The translations under genes were made by a program, and so were the position numbers. Shown here one piece after another: positions 36,997 through 45,770 of a stretch of DNA of 64,000 nt (within the stretch, counting starts at the first letter, position 1; each line of letters opens with the position of its first letter). The notes under the pieces were generated by a model that saw nothing but the letters and a program-made list of their open reading frames with translations, had not been told where the DNA came from and made no database searches. The stretch comes from Roseovarius sp. 217. GTDB lineage: Bacteria > Pseudomonadota > Alphaproteobacteria > Rhodobacterales > Rhodobacteraceae. The DNA is taken from positions 732,620 through 796,619 of the forward strand of contig NZ_CH902584.1 in assembly GCF_000152845.1 (NCBI RefSeq), read 5' to 3'.

Positions 36997-37881
36997 CTAG
37001 CCGGACGGCGCTGACATGTCGGAGAGCCAACCGGACGTTGCGTTGACCGCCGAGGCCACCCACAGTCGCGCCATGTTCACCGCATCCACATATTGCGCAA
37101 GAGGGGCCTCCATGGCGGGGAGTGTGGTGGCAAGACGCGGAGCAAACACATACACCAAAGCCGCAAGAGCGAATGTTATGATCGCAAGGCGAAAGCCGCT
37201 GCGAAACCCACCGCTTCGGACTGGCATTTTAATCTCGTCGGGGATCGGCATCATAGGCGCATCAGATCTGTCCCCCGAGGAGGTGAGTGACGAATTTATC
37301 TCTTCGATATCTGGCAGCAGATTGCGGCGTGAGGACGGGTCAATGCTCGCATGTGCATCCTGTTTCTCGATCTCGGGTGAGGGCGAGGCACCGGAAGCGC
37401 CGCGCAAACGTTCCATCCGGGCGCGTGCTTGTCGTGTACGCTCGTCTTCGGAAATTTCGGGATCTGACAAGCCTAGGTCAGGCTGTGTCTCGATCCCACC
37501 TGCCGATGATCTGACCTGTCGCTCGCGCTCGGCCTCCTGTCGCAGGATATCGGCGACCGCAGGATCCACGCCGCGCCGCACGGGATGCGCGCCACCTGAG
37601 TCTGGTTCATCCCGCGCAATATCGTCTTCGTCTTCGTCATAATAGTCGTCTGGATGCTCGTCTTCATCTAGTTTCTCGGACAGCGGGGCAGTCGGAGCCA
37701 CATCCTCTTCTAAGGGCGAGGGGCCCAAGTCGTCAGCACTGGATGCAACTGGCGTGTGCGACCGATGATGCTGAAACCAGGTGTCGCCGCAATTGGAACA
37801 TTGCACATCTCGACCGCTCGTCGGGATCACCTCGTCGGGCACCTCATACTGTGCTCCGCAATTTGGGCAAATCAGCCTCAT
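36997..37881 (-). CDS. Zinc-ribbon (MJ0042-type) membrane protein
   Basis: A 294-residue protein beginning with a zinc ribbon, MRLICPNCGAQYEVP then VQCSNCGDTWFQ (two Cys pairs). An acidic low-complexity region (DEDEHPDDYYDEDEDD) and a charged linker follow. One membrane segment lies near residue 235 (LAIITFALAALVYVFAP), and a short periplasmic tail ends it. The same layout is common in alphaproteobacteria, where the gene often neighbours ftsE; the function is not known. Divergent from ftsE. Confidence 0.83.
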   Translation of the reverse strand: MRLICPNCGAQYEVPDEVIPTSGRDVQCSNCGDTWFQHHRSHTPVASSADDLGPSPLEEDVAPTAPLSEKLDEDEHPDDYYDEDEDDIARDEPDSGGAHPVRRGVDPAVADILRQEAERERQVRSSAGGIETQPDLGLSDPEISEDERTRQARARMERLRGASGASPSPEIEKQDAHASIDPSSRRNLLPDIEEINSSLTSSGDRSDAPMMPIPDEIKMPVRSGGFRSGFRLAIITFALAALVYVFAPRLATTLPAMEAPLAQYVDAVNMARLWVASAVNATSGWLSDMSAPSG

Positions 37882-38043
37882 TCTGCCACCTGCTTCTTGC
37901 TGCCGTTGTCCGGCCCCTATCATTGCGCGTCACCATAGGCCGTTCTGGGCTTTCGGAAAAGGACAAAGCGAATCACGTGCAGGATCATTGCACATGTGTG
38001 GCCTCTGGGGCATTTAGGGGCTGAGAGTGACAAGGGGGCAGCG

Positions 38044-38721
38044 GTGATCGAGCTGGAGAACGTGGCCTATAGCTATGGGGGTGGCGAGTTGCTGGCGGAC
38101 GTGTCGCTGTCGCTCAGCCCCGGATCATTTCATTTCCTGACGGGGCCGTCGGGATCGGGCAAGACGACACTGCTCAAATTATGTTATGGGGCCTTGGTTC
38201 CAACAGCAGGGCAGGTACGTTTGTTTGGTCAGGAACGTCGCGAGATGGAGCGCGACGATATCGCCATGGTGCGGCGGCGGATCGGCGTGGTGCATCAGGA
38301 TTGCCAGTTTCTCGATCATCTCACCGTGTCAGAAAACATCGCTTTGCCCTTGGCTGTGTCGGGGCGCGATCTTTTGGCTGAGGATGCCAATCTGCGCGAG
38401 TTGACCGGCTGGGTCGGCCTCAAGGAGCGGGCGAATGCTCTGCCACCTGAGCTCTCGGGCGGCGAGCGACAGCGCGCAGCCTTGGCTCGTGCGGTGATCA
38501 TGTCACCGGATGTGGTACTGGCAGACGAGCCTACGGGCAATGTTGACTGGGAAATGTCGCAGCGCCTCTTGCGCCTGTTGATCGAACTGAACCGGATGGG
38601 AAAGACAATCCTCATTGCGACCCATGATCTGGCCCTCATCCGTGCTGCCAAGACACATGTGCAGGCACGGGTCCTGCGGATCGCATCGCGCAAGTTGCAA
38701 CTCGCAGGAGCGGATCTGTGA
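38044..38721 (+). CDS. ftsE: Cell-division ABC ATPase FtsE
   Basis: A 225-residue ATPase that couples the division ring to periplasmic peptidoglycan hydrolase activation through FtsX. Walker A GPSGSGKTTLLKL, signature LSGGERQRAALARAV and Walker B VVLADEPTGNVDWEM are complete. GTG at 38044 follows AAGGGGG by 6 bases. The stop overlaps the GTG start of ftsX. Confidence 0.92.
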   Translation: MIELENVAYSYGGGELLADVSLSLSPGSFHFLTGPSGSGKTTLLKLCYGALVPTAGQVRLFGQERREMERDDIAMVRRRIGVVHQDCQFLDHLTVSENIALPLAVSGRDLLAEDANLRELTGWVGLKERANALPPELSGGERQRAALARAVIMSPDVVLADEPTGNVDWEMSQRLLRLLIELNRMGKTILIATHDLALIRAAKTHVQARVLRIASRKLQLAGADL

Positions 38722-39623
38722 AGCTTGATTTTTCGCAAGTGACCGCATTCCTGCTAACAGATCGTCAATCTGACAGAGTGGTGCCGCCCACCGGGTTCAC
38801 GGCTTGGCTTACGCTCTTTAGCGCGGCGGTGATGGCATTTCTCGCGGTCTTCGCATTGGCGTTGTCATTGGCGACAGGCCGTTTGGCGGATCGCTGGGGA
38901 AATGAATTGGCGCGCACGGCTACGGTGCGCATCTCTGCTCCTGAAGGTCAGATGGACGCGCAGACGGCAGCCGCTCTACGTGTGCTCGAGACGACCGTTG
39001 GTGTGGAGCGGGCTCGCGCCCTGACTGACGAAGAACAAGCGGCTCTGTTGGCGCCGTGGTTTGGTCCTGATTTGCCGATTGAGGATTTGCCGATTCCGAG
39101 GTTGATCGAGGTGATCGAGACTGGGGACGGATTTGATGCTGACGGCCTGCGTCTACGCCTCAGCGCAGAAGTGCCTGGCGCAATGTTGGATGATCATACG
39201 CGTTGGCGGCAACCTCTGGTGCGCGCCGCCAGCCGGCTCAGGCTTTTGGGCTGGATCTCGATGATCCTTATTGGCGGGGCCGTTGGAGCGATGATCACCC
39301 TAGCCGCAAACGCCGCATTAGCGGCCAATTCGCAAGTGATCAGTGTGCTGCGGCTGGTGGGCGCACAGGATGTCTATATCGCGCGGGCTTTCGTGCGACG
39401 ATTTACGTTGCGAGCACTTGGAGGCGCCTGCGTCGGAGTGGTTCTGGGATGCGGTGCAATTTTGCTTTTGCCTCGGGCACAGATTGAAGGCGGTTTTCTT
39501 ACCGGTCTTGGGTTCCAAGGATGGCACTGGATCTGGCCGCTGATCATTCCGCCACTGGCGGCGGGAGTCGCGTTCGCGGCAACGCGCCTTGCAGCACACC
39601 GCAGCTTGAAGGAACTACCATGA
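38718..39623 (+). CDS. ftsX: Cell-division protein FtsX
   Basis: A 301-residue inner-membrane protein. A first membrane segment (LTLFSAAVMAFLAVFALALSL) is followed by a periplasmic domain with TVRISAPEGQMDAQTAAAL. Three further membrane segments make the FtsX fold, including the conserved NSQVISVLRLVGAQDVYIA loop that contacts FtsE. It shares 4 bases with the plsC start. Confidence 0.9.
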   Translation: MKLDFSQVTAFLLTDRQSDRVVPPTGFTAWLTLFSAAVMAFLAVFALALSLATGRLADRWGNELARTATVRISAPEGQMDAQTAAALRVLETTVGVERARALTDEEQAALLAPWFGPDLPIEDLPIPRLIEVIETGDGFDADGLRLRLSAEVPGAMLDDHTRWRQPLVRAASRLRLLGWISMILIGGAVGAMITLAANAALAANSQVISVLRLVGAQDVYIARAFVRRFTLRALGGACVGVVLGCGAILLLPRAQIEGGFLTGLGFQGWHWIWPLIIPPLAAGVAFAATRLAAHRSLKELP

Positions 39624-40357
39624 GATATGCCGTTCAATGGCTGCGCTCTCTTGTCTTTATCGCGCAGATGTATCTGATGCTGCCTGTCTTTGGGTTACTC
39701 TACATGCCCGCCGCGATTTTCAGCCGAAAAGGGGCTCTGGCCGGGTGCAAGGCCTATTGCCATTGGGTGCGCTGGACGGCCTGCTGGATGGTGGGGCTGC
39801 GGACCGAGGTGCGCGGCACGCCACCCGACGGGCAGGTTCTGATCGCTGCCAAGCACCAATCCTTTCTCGATATTCTGCTGATTTTCAGCGAATTGCCGAC
39901 CGGGCGTTTCATCATGAAGCGCGAAATTTTGTGGACCCCGGTGATCGGTCTCTATGGAATGCGGATCGGGTGTGTTCCAGTTGATCGCGGCAAGCGTGGG
40001 GCGGCTATCAAGAAAATGGTCGAGGACGTGGCGCGCGGCGCGCAAACCCCCGGGCAGTTGATCATCTATGCCCAAGGCACCCGTGTCGCCCCCGGAACCA
40101 AGGTGCCCTACAAGATAGGAACCGGTGTCCTTTATGAACAAATGGGGGTGCCCTGCGTGCCTGCCGCCACCAATGTCGGCGTGTTCTGGCCCAAGCGGGG
40201 GATCTATCGCAAACCGGGGCTGGCGGTCGTGGAGTTTTTGGCACCAATCGAAACGGGGCTGGACCGAAATGTTTTCATGGAACAGCTCGAGCATGAGATT
40301 GAAGGCGCTTCAAACGCGCTGATGCGTGAGGCAGGGTTTGATCTGGATGCCGTCTGA
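39620..40357 (+). CDS. plsC: 1-acyl-sn-glycerol-3-phosphate acyltransferase
   Basis: Makes phosphatidic acid from lysophosphatidic acid. A 245-residue membrane-associated enzyme with the catalytic HX4D motif KHQSFLDIL near residue 73, the CVPVDRGKRG substrate block, the IYAQGTRVAPG block III and VPCVPAATNVG block IV. Start overlaps the ftsX stop (ATGA), so division and lipid genes are co-transcribed here. Confidence 0.92.
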   Translation: MRYAVQWLRSLVFIAQMYLMLPVFGLLYMPAAIFSRKGALAGCKAYCHWVRWTACWMVGLRTEVRGTPPDGQVLIAAKHQSFLDILLIFSELPTGRFIMKREILWTPVIGLYGMRIGCVPVDRGKRGAAIKKMVEDVARGAQTPGQLIIYAQGTRVAPGTKVPYKIGTGVLYEQMGVPCVPAATNVGVFWPKRGIYRKPGLAVVEFLAPIETGLDRNVFMEQLEHEIEGASNALMREAGFDLDAV

Positions 40358-40454
40358 GCAGAGCGCAGCCCGCAGATTTCCACAATTTGTTCACATAAAA
40401 CGCGCATCCTGCTGCGACTGTCCCTCATGACATCGGAATGCAGGGTTGAGGTAT

Positions 40455-41483
40455 ATGGGATATCTGACGGATCTTTTGGCGCTATACGTAAACTATCTGC
40501 TTCATTTTCTGGCTTTCTTCTGGTCGCCGGGTGAACGGCTCTTCGCGCTCTATCTCCTGACTGCGATCGGCTTTGCCTATGTCGTCTACAAGGCCCACGC
40601 TTGGCGCAGGCATGATGACGCGGAGGATGTCTCGTCTTTCGTGAGCTTTCTCGTGCCCAAGCGCGTCTGGTCGCACCCGTCAGCTTGGCTGGACGTGCGG
40701 TACTTCTTCTTTCACAAGCTCATTGGTCATTTCCTGCTGTTCGGCGTCATGGCGGGAAGTTCCGCATGGGCCTATGCGTTGGTGACCGGCGGGGAGAACC
40801 TTGCCGAGACGGCGCGCATTGGTGATCTCCGATCCGGGCCGGGGGCCTACATCATTGCTTTTGGCTATATGGTCGGGTTTTTCGTCCTGTCCGATCTCAT
40901 CGCCTATACGATCCACTATCTTCAGCACAAGAGTCCGATCCTGTGGGAGTTTCACAAGGTCCATCACAGCTCCGAAGTGATGCATCCGATGTCGAATTTT
41001 CGTGAGCATCCCATCGACAACCTTGTCTATCTAGTCAGTCTAGGGGCCTGGAACGGCATTTTCATGGGGGCCGCTGCTCAGCTTCTGGGATATCTGCCGA
41101 GCATGCCGTCGGTGCTTGGCGTACCGTTTCTGATGTTTCTGTTCAACGTCATGGGTTACAACCTGCGGCACTCGCATATCTGGCTGCGCTGGCCCGGCAT
41201 CTGGTCGAAGGTATTTCCCTCTCCGGCGCACCACCATGTGCATCACAGTTGTCATCCGGATCACATCGACAAGAACTTCGCTTTCATGTTCCCGGTTTGG
41301 GACGTGATCTTCAATACCTATGAACTGCCTGAGGATAACCGGGATGTGCGCTTCGGGGTGGCCGGCATGAATCCAGAGGAATTGAACAGCTGCGCAAAGC
41401 TTTATCTGGTACCGTTTCGGAACGTAATCCGGCGTCTATGCAAGCCGAAAAAGCCGAAAAGAACGATATCGCCCGCGGAATGA
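40455..41483 (+). CDS. Fatty acid hydroxylase / sterol desaturase family protein
   Basis: A 342-residue multi-pass membrane protein of the di-iron hydroxylase superfamily. Histidine boxes are clear: HYLQHKSPILWEFHKVHHSSEVMHP near residues 155-180 and HHHVHHSCHPDHIDKNF near residues 255-272. It likely hydroxylates or desaturates a lipid such as a hopanoid, carotenoid or fatty acyl chain; the substrate is not known. It sits 97 bases after plsC in the same direction. ATG at 40455 chosen over TTG at 40446. Confidence 0.86.
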   Translation: MGYLTDLLALYVNYLLHFLAFFWSPGERLFALYLLTAIGFAYVVYKAHAWRRHDDAEDVSSFVSFLVPKRVWSHPSAWLDVRYFFFHKLIGHFLLFGVMAGSSAWAYALVTGGENLAETARIGDLRSGPGAYIIAFGYMVGFFVLSDLIAYTIHYLQHKSPILWEFHKVHHSSEVMHPMSNFREHPIDNLVYLVSLGAWNGIFMGAAAQLLGYLPSMPSVLGVPFLMFLFNVMGYNLRHSHIWLRWPGIWSKVFPSPAHHHVHHSCHPDHIDKNFAFMFPVWDVIFNTYELPEDNRDVRFGVAGMNPEELNSCAKLYLVPFRNVIRRLCKPKKPKRTISPAE

Positions 41484-41590
41484 GACTTTGGGCCGGGTGG
41501 CGCGTCGTGACGGATTGGGGCCATGTCATGCTTTGAGGTGAGCCCTGGATCGGGCAGGCCGTCATATCCCTGTCCCTCACCCGTGACGGA

Positions 41591-41612
41591 GGCGGGCATT
41601 GTGCTGCCCGCC
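41591..41612. terminator. Stem-loop between convergent genes
   Basis: GGCGGGCA (41591-41598) and TGCCCGCC (41605-41612) form a perfect 8-base stem with a 6-base loop in the 175-base gap between two convergent genes. There is no T tract on either side, so its role as a terminator is only inferred from position. Confidence 0.4.
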
Positions 41613-41658
41613 CGAAAGGCCGGGATGATCACCGATACGAGGGGTCAGTATGGCATTT

Positions 41659-42183
41659 TCATTCCACTACCTTGGCATCGCGTAGCGGGGGCGCATATCT
41701 CAACATGGTTGATCCGTCGGGTGAGGTCGGTAGAAACGCGTAGAGTATGATACCCCATCTATCCGGCGCTCTGAAGTCGCCGCTCATCCAAAACCGTTCC
41801 AAAGTTGCATCATCCGGGTTTGTGTCGGGTTCAAGCGTCAGCGCGGGAAAGTCCCGTGCGACGACCCGCTCAATGCGCGTAACAAGGGCACCGACCTCGG
41901 ACGACGACAGGTTATGCGCGTCAAAGGCATTAACCGAGCACCCGCTCCCATTGTGAACTATCAAGGTACGCGACCGTGTATCCACCCACTCCCCAGCATA
42001 GCCTAGGCGTGGATGCAGTCCGAGAGCGCCGGGATCAGAGTCATCGGCACCGAGACAAAGCGCCTGAAAGACATCGGCGATGCGGTCCGCCCGGTCAAAG
42101 GTCAGACGATCAACGGCTATATGGCCGCCCAACCCCGCGAGAAACCCAGCGATAACGATAAACGCGAGACGGCCCGCCTTCAT
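41659..42183 (-). CDS. Uncharacterised membrane-anchored or exported protein
   Basis: A 174-residue protein not recognised as any family. It has an N-terminal hydrophobic segment (LAFIVIAGFLAGLGGHIAV) after MKAGR, which suits a signal anchor. The remainder is a soluble acidic domain with two Cys residues (QALCLG and GSGCSV) that could form a disulfide. It lies 55 bases downstream of lpd in the same direction, so it might be read through from the TCA block. Homologues would have to be sought to say more. Confidence 0.65.
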   Translation of the reverse strand: MKAGRLAFIVIAGFLAGLGGHIAVDRLTFDRADRIADVFQALCLGADDSDPGALGLHPRLGYAGEWVDTRSRTLIVHNGSGCSVNAFDAHNLSSSEVGALVTRIERVVARDFPALTLEPDTNPDDATLERFWMSGDFRAPDRWGIILYAFLPTSPDGSTMLRYAPPLRDAKVVE

Positions 42184-42238
42184 CGGAGAACCACAGCTTG
42201 CCAATGGAGGCGCATGCGGCGCAACGTATCTCGGCCCT

Positions 42239-43627
42239 TTACGCGTGGATTGCCCCGTCACCACAAGCAAGCGCCGCCTCGCGCACCGCCTCGGAATAGG
42301 TGGGATGCGCGTGGCAGGTCATGGCCAGATCCTGCGCCGAGGCACCAAACTCCATCGCCACGCAAATCTCGTGGATGAGATCGCCCGCCGCCGGCCCGAT
42401 GATATGCGCCCCAAGGATGCGGTCTGTTTCCTTGTCGGCGAGGATCTTCACAAAACCATCACCGGCAAAAACCGCCTTGGCGCGGCCATTGCCCATAAAG
42501 GAGAATTTGCCAACCTTATAGGCACGCCCTTGCTCTTTCAGGCTTTCTTCGGTTTCGCCGACATTGGCGACCTCGGGGTGAGTGTAGATCACGCCGGGGA
42601 TGACGCCGTAATTCACATGCCCATGCTTGCCCGCCAACACCTCGGCCACGGCCATGCCCTCGTCCTCGGCCTTGTGGGCCAACATCGGGCCTTCGATGGC
42701 GTCGCCTATGGCGTAAATGCCCTTGACCGAGGTCTGCCAATGGGCGTCCGTGGCGATCTGCCCGCGCTTGGTTATCTCAACGCCCAAATCAGCCAGACCT
42801 AGGCCCTCGGTATACGGTTTGCGCCCGGTGGCGAGCAGCACGGTATCGGCATCAAGCTGATGCTCACTGTCGTCCTTGCGCAGTTTGTAGTTGACTTTGG
42901 CCTTGGTTTTGAGCGTCTCGACGGATTGCACGGCGGCACCCATGATGAAGTTAAGCCCTTGTTTCTTCAGTATCCTCTGGAAGGTTTTTTGTACCTCGCC
43001 ATCCATGCCGGGGGTGATGGCGTCGAGATACTCGACCACCGTCACCTCGGCCCCCAGACGGCCATAGACCGAGCCCATCTCAAGGCCAATGACTCCGGCC
43101 CCGATCACCACCAGCGATTTGGGGATCTTGCCCAGTTCCAGCGCGCCGGTGGAGGTGACGACGATCTTTTCATCCACCTCGACACCGGGCAACGACGCTG
43201 GGACAGAGCCGGAAGCGATCACGATCTGCTTGGCCTCGTGGGTGTCGTCGCCGACCTTGACGCGGCCCACCTCGGGGATTGAACCCCAGCCCTTGAGCCA
43301 CTCTACCTTGTTCTTTTTGAACAGAAATTCGATGCCCTTGGTGTTCTGGCCGATCACGTCATCCTTATAGGCCAGCATCTGTTTCCAATCGACCGAAGGG
43401 CTTTTGCCCTTGAGGCCCATGGCGGCAAAATTATGCTCTGCCTCGTGCAGCATGTGGCTCGCATGCAAGAGCGCCTTGGAGGGGATACAGCCCACGTTGA
43501 GACAGGTGCCGCCCAAGGTGGCGCGCCCCTCGACGACGGCGGTTTTTAGCCCCAGTTGCGCGCAGCGAATGGCGCAGACATAGCCGCCGGGGCCGGCGCC
43601 GATGATGATTACGTCGTAAGAGGCCAT
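42239..43627 (-). CDS. lpdA: Dihydrolipoyl dehydrogenase (E3)
   Basis: Re-oxidises dihydrolipoyl groups of 2-oxo acid dehydrogenase complexes and makes NADH. A 462-residue flavoprotein: FAD motif [21 protein letters not shown], redox disulfide [19 protein letters not shown] motif [21 protein letters not shown], and the C-terminal active-site HAHPTYSEA with His and Glu. Placed in the same run as sucA and sucB, so this copy likely serves the 2-oxoglutarate dehydrogenase. Confidence 0.96.
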   Translation of the reverse strand: MASYDVIIIGAGPGGYVCAIRCAQLGLKTAVVEGRATLGGTCLNVGCIPSKALLHASHMLHEAEHNFAAMGLKGKSPSVDWKQMLAYKDDVIGQNTKGIEFLFKKNKVEWLKGWGSIPEVGRVKVGDDTHEAKQIVIASGSVPASLPGVEVDEKIVVTSTGALELGKIPKSLVVIGAGVIGLEMGSVYGRLGAEVTVVEYLDAITPGMDGEVQKTFQRILKKQGLNFIMGAAVQSVETLKTKAKVNYKLRKDDSEHQLDADTVLLATGRKPYTEGLGLADLGVEITKRGQIATDAHWQTSVKGIYAIGDAIEGPMLAHKAEDEGMAVAEVLAGKHGHVNYGVIPGVIYTHPEVANVGETEESLKEQGRAYKVGKFSFMGNGRAKAVFAGDGFVKILADKETDRILGAHIIGPAAGDLIHEICVAMEFGASAQDLAMTCHAHPTYSEAVREAALACGDGAIHA

Positions 43628-43701
43628 GGGTCATATCCTTTCGTTTTTCGCGGCGGGGGCCGCGTCGGTATTCTATCGGTCTTGCGTCGGTGCGGGCCGG
43701 G

Positions 43702-43770
43702 CAGAGAGGGGGCGCTGCCCCCGTCGCGCTGTCCGCGCCTCCCCCGAGGTATTTTGAGCCAGATGAAGCA
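43702..43770. repeat. GC-rich stem-loop intergenic repeat between MAPEG and lpd genes
   Basis: GGGGGCGCTGCCCCC forms a hairpin, followed by a CGCGCT element, CCTCCCCCGAGG and TATTTTGAGCCAGATGAAG. The order and spacing of elements match the copy inserted in the xdhB remnant at 16891-16955. This type of element recurs between genes in Rhodobacteraceae genomes. Confidence 0.7.
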
Positions 43771-44166
43771 TCATACGACCGCCGCCAGCAGCATGAGAAC
43801 CGTTGCCCCAAACCCCACCGCCCAAATGAGCGAGCGCCAAGGGCGCAGGCCGAAATAATAGGCGGGGATGTAGAGAACGCGCGCGGCGAGATAGGTACAG
43901 GCGCAGGCAGCGGTGAGCGGGCTCGATTGCGCACCGAGCGTGACGACCACGACCGCGATGGTAAAGAGGATCAACCCCTCGAAATGATTGGAAAGCGCAC
44001 GGCCAAGCCGGGCGGTTTTCGGCGAGAGTTGGCGGGAAGGTTCGCGGTCCCGCGCGGACATGGTATAGCCCGGCCCAAGCTCGAGATTGGCCGGGATGGC
44101 ATAGAGTACGAATTGCACCGCTTGCAGGAGCGCGGCGAGAGTGAGGGCTGTGAGTTCGGGTGTCAT
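43771..44166 (-). CDS. MAPEG family membrane protein
   Basis: A 131-residue protein with four hydrophobic segments in the MAPEG layout. ALSNHFEGLILFTIAVVVV carries the conserved Asn-His-x-Glu part, and ARVLYIPAYYFGLRPWRSL the conserved second half. Family members are glutathione-linked or of unknown activity. ATG at 44166 has GAGG 6 bases upstream. It lies between sucB and lpd, separated from each by a repeat element. Confidence 0.85.
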   Translation of the reverse strand: MTPELTALTLAALLQAVQFVLYAIPANLELGPGYTMSARDREPSRQLSPKTARLGRALSNHFEGLILFTIAVVVVTLGAQSSPLTAACACTYLAARVLYIPAYYFGLRPWRSLIWAVGFGATVLMLLAAVV

Positions 44167-44185
44167 TCGGAGCCTCTTGCCATGA

Positions 44186-44240
44186 GGTGCGCGATGAATG
44201 CGCACCCTACGGGGGGTAGGGTGCGCCTTCAAGGCGCACC
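44186..44240. repeat. Double-hairpin GGTGCGC repeat between sucB and MAPEG genes
   Basis: GGTGCGC (44186-44192) pairs with GCGCACC (44200-44206), and GGTGCGCCTT (44220-44229) pairs with AAGGCGCACC (44231-44240). The two hairpins are joined by CTACGGGGGGTAG, so the whole unit can also fold as one long structure. It lies just after the sucB stop (minus strand) and could attenuate transcription into MAPEG and lpd. Confidence 0.7.
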
Positions 44241-44243
44241 GGT

Positions 44244-45767
44244 TCAGAGATCCATCAGCAAGCGGCGCGGGTCTTCGAGCGCCTCTTTGACGCGCACGAG
44301 GAATGTGACAGCACCCTTGCCATCCACAATCCGGTGATCGTAGCTGAGCGCCAGATACATCATCGGGCGGATCACCACCTGACCGTTGATCGCCATGGGA
44401 CGATCCTGGATTTTGTGCATGCCCAGAATACCCGATTGCGGCGGGTTGAGGATGGGCGAGGACATCAGCGAGCCATAGACACCGCCATTCGAGATCGTGA
44501 AGGTGCCGCCCTGCATTTCCGCCATGCTGAGTTTGCCGTCACGCGCGCGCGCGCCTTTTTCGGCGATGGCCTTTTCGATGGCGGCAAAGCCCATGGCATC
44601 CACGTCACGGATCACCGGCACGACAAGGCCGGTGGGAGTGCCAGCCGCGACACCCATATGCACGAAGTTCTTGTAGATGATGTCGGTGCCGTCAATCTCG
44701 GCATTGACCTCGGGCACTTCTTTCAGGGCATGCACGCAGGCCTTGGTAAAGAAGGACATGAAGCCAAGGCGGACGCCGTGCTTCTTGTAGAACTCGTCCT
44801 TGTACTGGTTGCGCAGCGCCATCACCTCGGTCATGTCCACCTCATTATAGGTGGTGAGCATGGCGGCGGTGTTCTGGCTGTCCTTGAGGCGGCGGGCGAT
44901 GGTCTGGCGCAGGCGGGTCATCTTGACGCGCTCTTCGCGGGCCACATCTTCGGCTGGGGCGGGGGCACGCGGCGCTTGGGCCGGGGCGGCGGCAGCGGCG
45001 GGCGCTTGCGTGGCTGCAGCGGCGGCACGGGCCACATCCTCTTTCATCACACGGCCATCGCGGCCAGAGCCCGTGACCTGATCGCGGCTGAGACCAGCCT
45101 CGGCCATGGCCTTTTTGGCCGACGGCGCATCCTCGACATCCTTGCCGGAGCTCGGTGCAGGTGCTGCGGCTTGTTCGGCCTTGGGCGCTGCGGCGGGAGC
45201 GGATGCCCCGGCGCCGGAGGAGAGGATCGCGAGCTTGCCACCTGCCTGCACGGTAGACCCCTCAGCCGCAAGGATTTCGGTCAGCGTGCCAGCAGCGGGG
45301 GCTGGCACCTCGACCGAGACCTTGTCGGTTTCCAACTCGCACAGCATCTCGTCGGCGGCGACGGGGTCGCCCACTTTCTTGAACCATGTCGACACGGTCG
45401 CCTCTGACACCGACTCTCCCAGGGTGGGGACCATCACATCGACATTGGCACCGGCATTGGCGCTGTCACTCTTGGCAGGCTTTTCGGCCTTTTCGGCCTT
45501 GTCCGCTTGGGTCGGGGCTGCTTTGCCTTCGCCTTCGGAGATGGTGGCCAAGAGGGCATCGACGCCGACGGTCTCACCCTCTTGCGCTACGATTTCACCC
45601 ATCGTGCCTGCGGCAGGGCTGGGCACCTCCACGGTCACCTTGTCGGTTTCCAACTCGCACAGCATCTCGTCGGCGGCGACGGGGTCGCCGGGTTTCTTGA
45701 ACCAGGTGGCGACGGTCGCCTCGGTCACGGATTCGCCAAGGGTGGGGACGCGGACTTCGGTAGTCAT
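44244..45767 (-). CDS. sucB: 2-oxoglutarate dehydrogenase E2 (dihydrolipoyl succinyltransferase), two lipoyl domains
   Basis: Core of the 2-oxoglutarate dehydrogenase complex. It carries two lipoyl domains, at about residues 1-76 and 108-184, each with the lipoylation motif ETDKV. An Ala/Pro linker precedes a peripheral-subunit-binding domain ([17 protein letters not shown]), and the catalytic domain runs from about residue 280 to the C-terminus with [12 protein letters not shown] holding the active His and Asp. Many SucB proteins have one lipoyl domain. The two domains here share an exact 53-base DNA repeat. Follows sucA by 3 bases. Confidence 0.95.
   Translation of the reverse strand: MTTEVRVPTLGESVTEATVATWFKKPGDPVAADEMLCELETDKVTVEVPSPAAGTMGEIVAQEGETVGVDALLATISEGEGKAAPTQADKAEKAEKPAKSDSANAGANVDVMVPTLGESVSEATVSTWFKKVGDPVAADEMLCELETDKVSVEVPAPAAGTLTEILAAEGSTVQAGGKLAILSSGAGASAPAAAPKAEQAAAPAPSSGKDVEDAPSAKKAMAEAGLSRDQVTGSGRDGRVMKEDVARAAAAATQAPAAAAAPAQAPRAPAPAEDVAREERVKMTRLRQTIARRLKDSQNTAAMLTTYNEVDMTEVMALRNQYKDEFYKKHGVRLGFMSFFTKACVHALKEVPEVNAEIDGTDIIYKNFVHMGVAAGTPTGLVVPVIRDVDAMGFAAIEKAIAEKGARARDGKLSMAEMQGGTFTISNGGVYGSLMSSPILNPPQSGILGMHKIQDRPMAINGQVVIRPMMYLALSYDHRIVDGKGAVTFLVRVKEALEDPRRLLMDL
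45319..45371 (-). repeat. 53-base direct repeat, copy in lipoyl domain 2 of sucB
   Basis: This stretch, covering the lipoyl-lysine region and the segment before it, is identical base for base to 45637-45689, while the flanks differ. Confidence 0.85.
45637..45689 (-). repeat. 53-base direct repeat, copy in lipoyl domain 1 of sucB
   Basis: Identical to 45319-45371, 318 bases apart and in the same reading frame. Synonymous positions are identical too, which points to recent duplication or gene conversion rather than protein-level constraint alone. Confidence 0.85.
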
Positions 45768-45770
45768 GGG

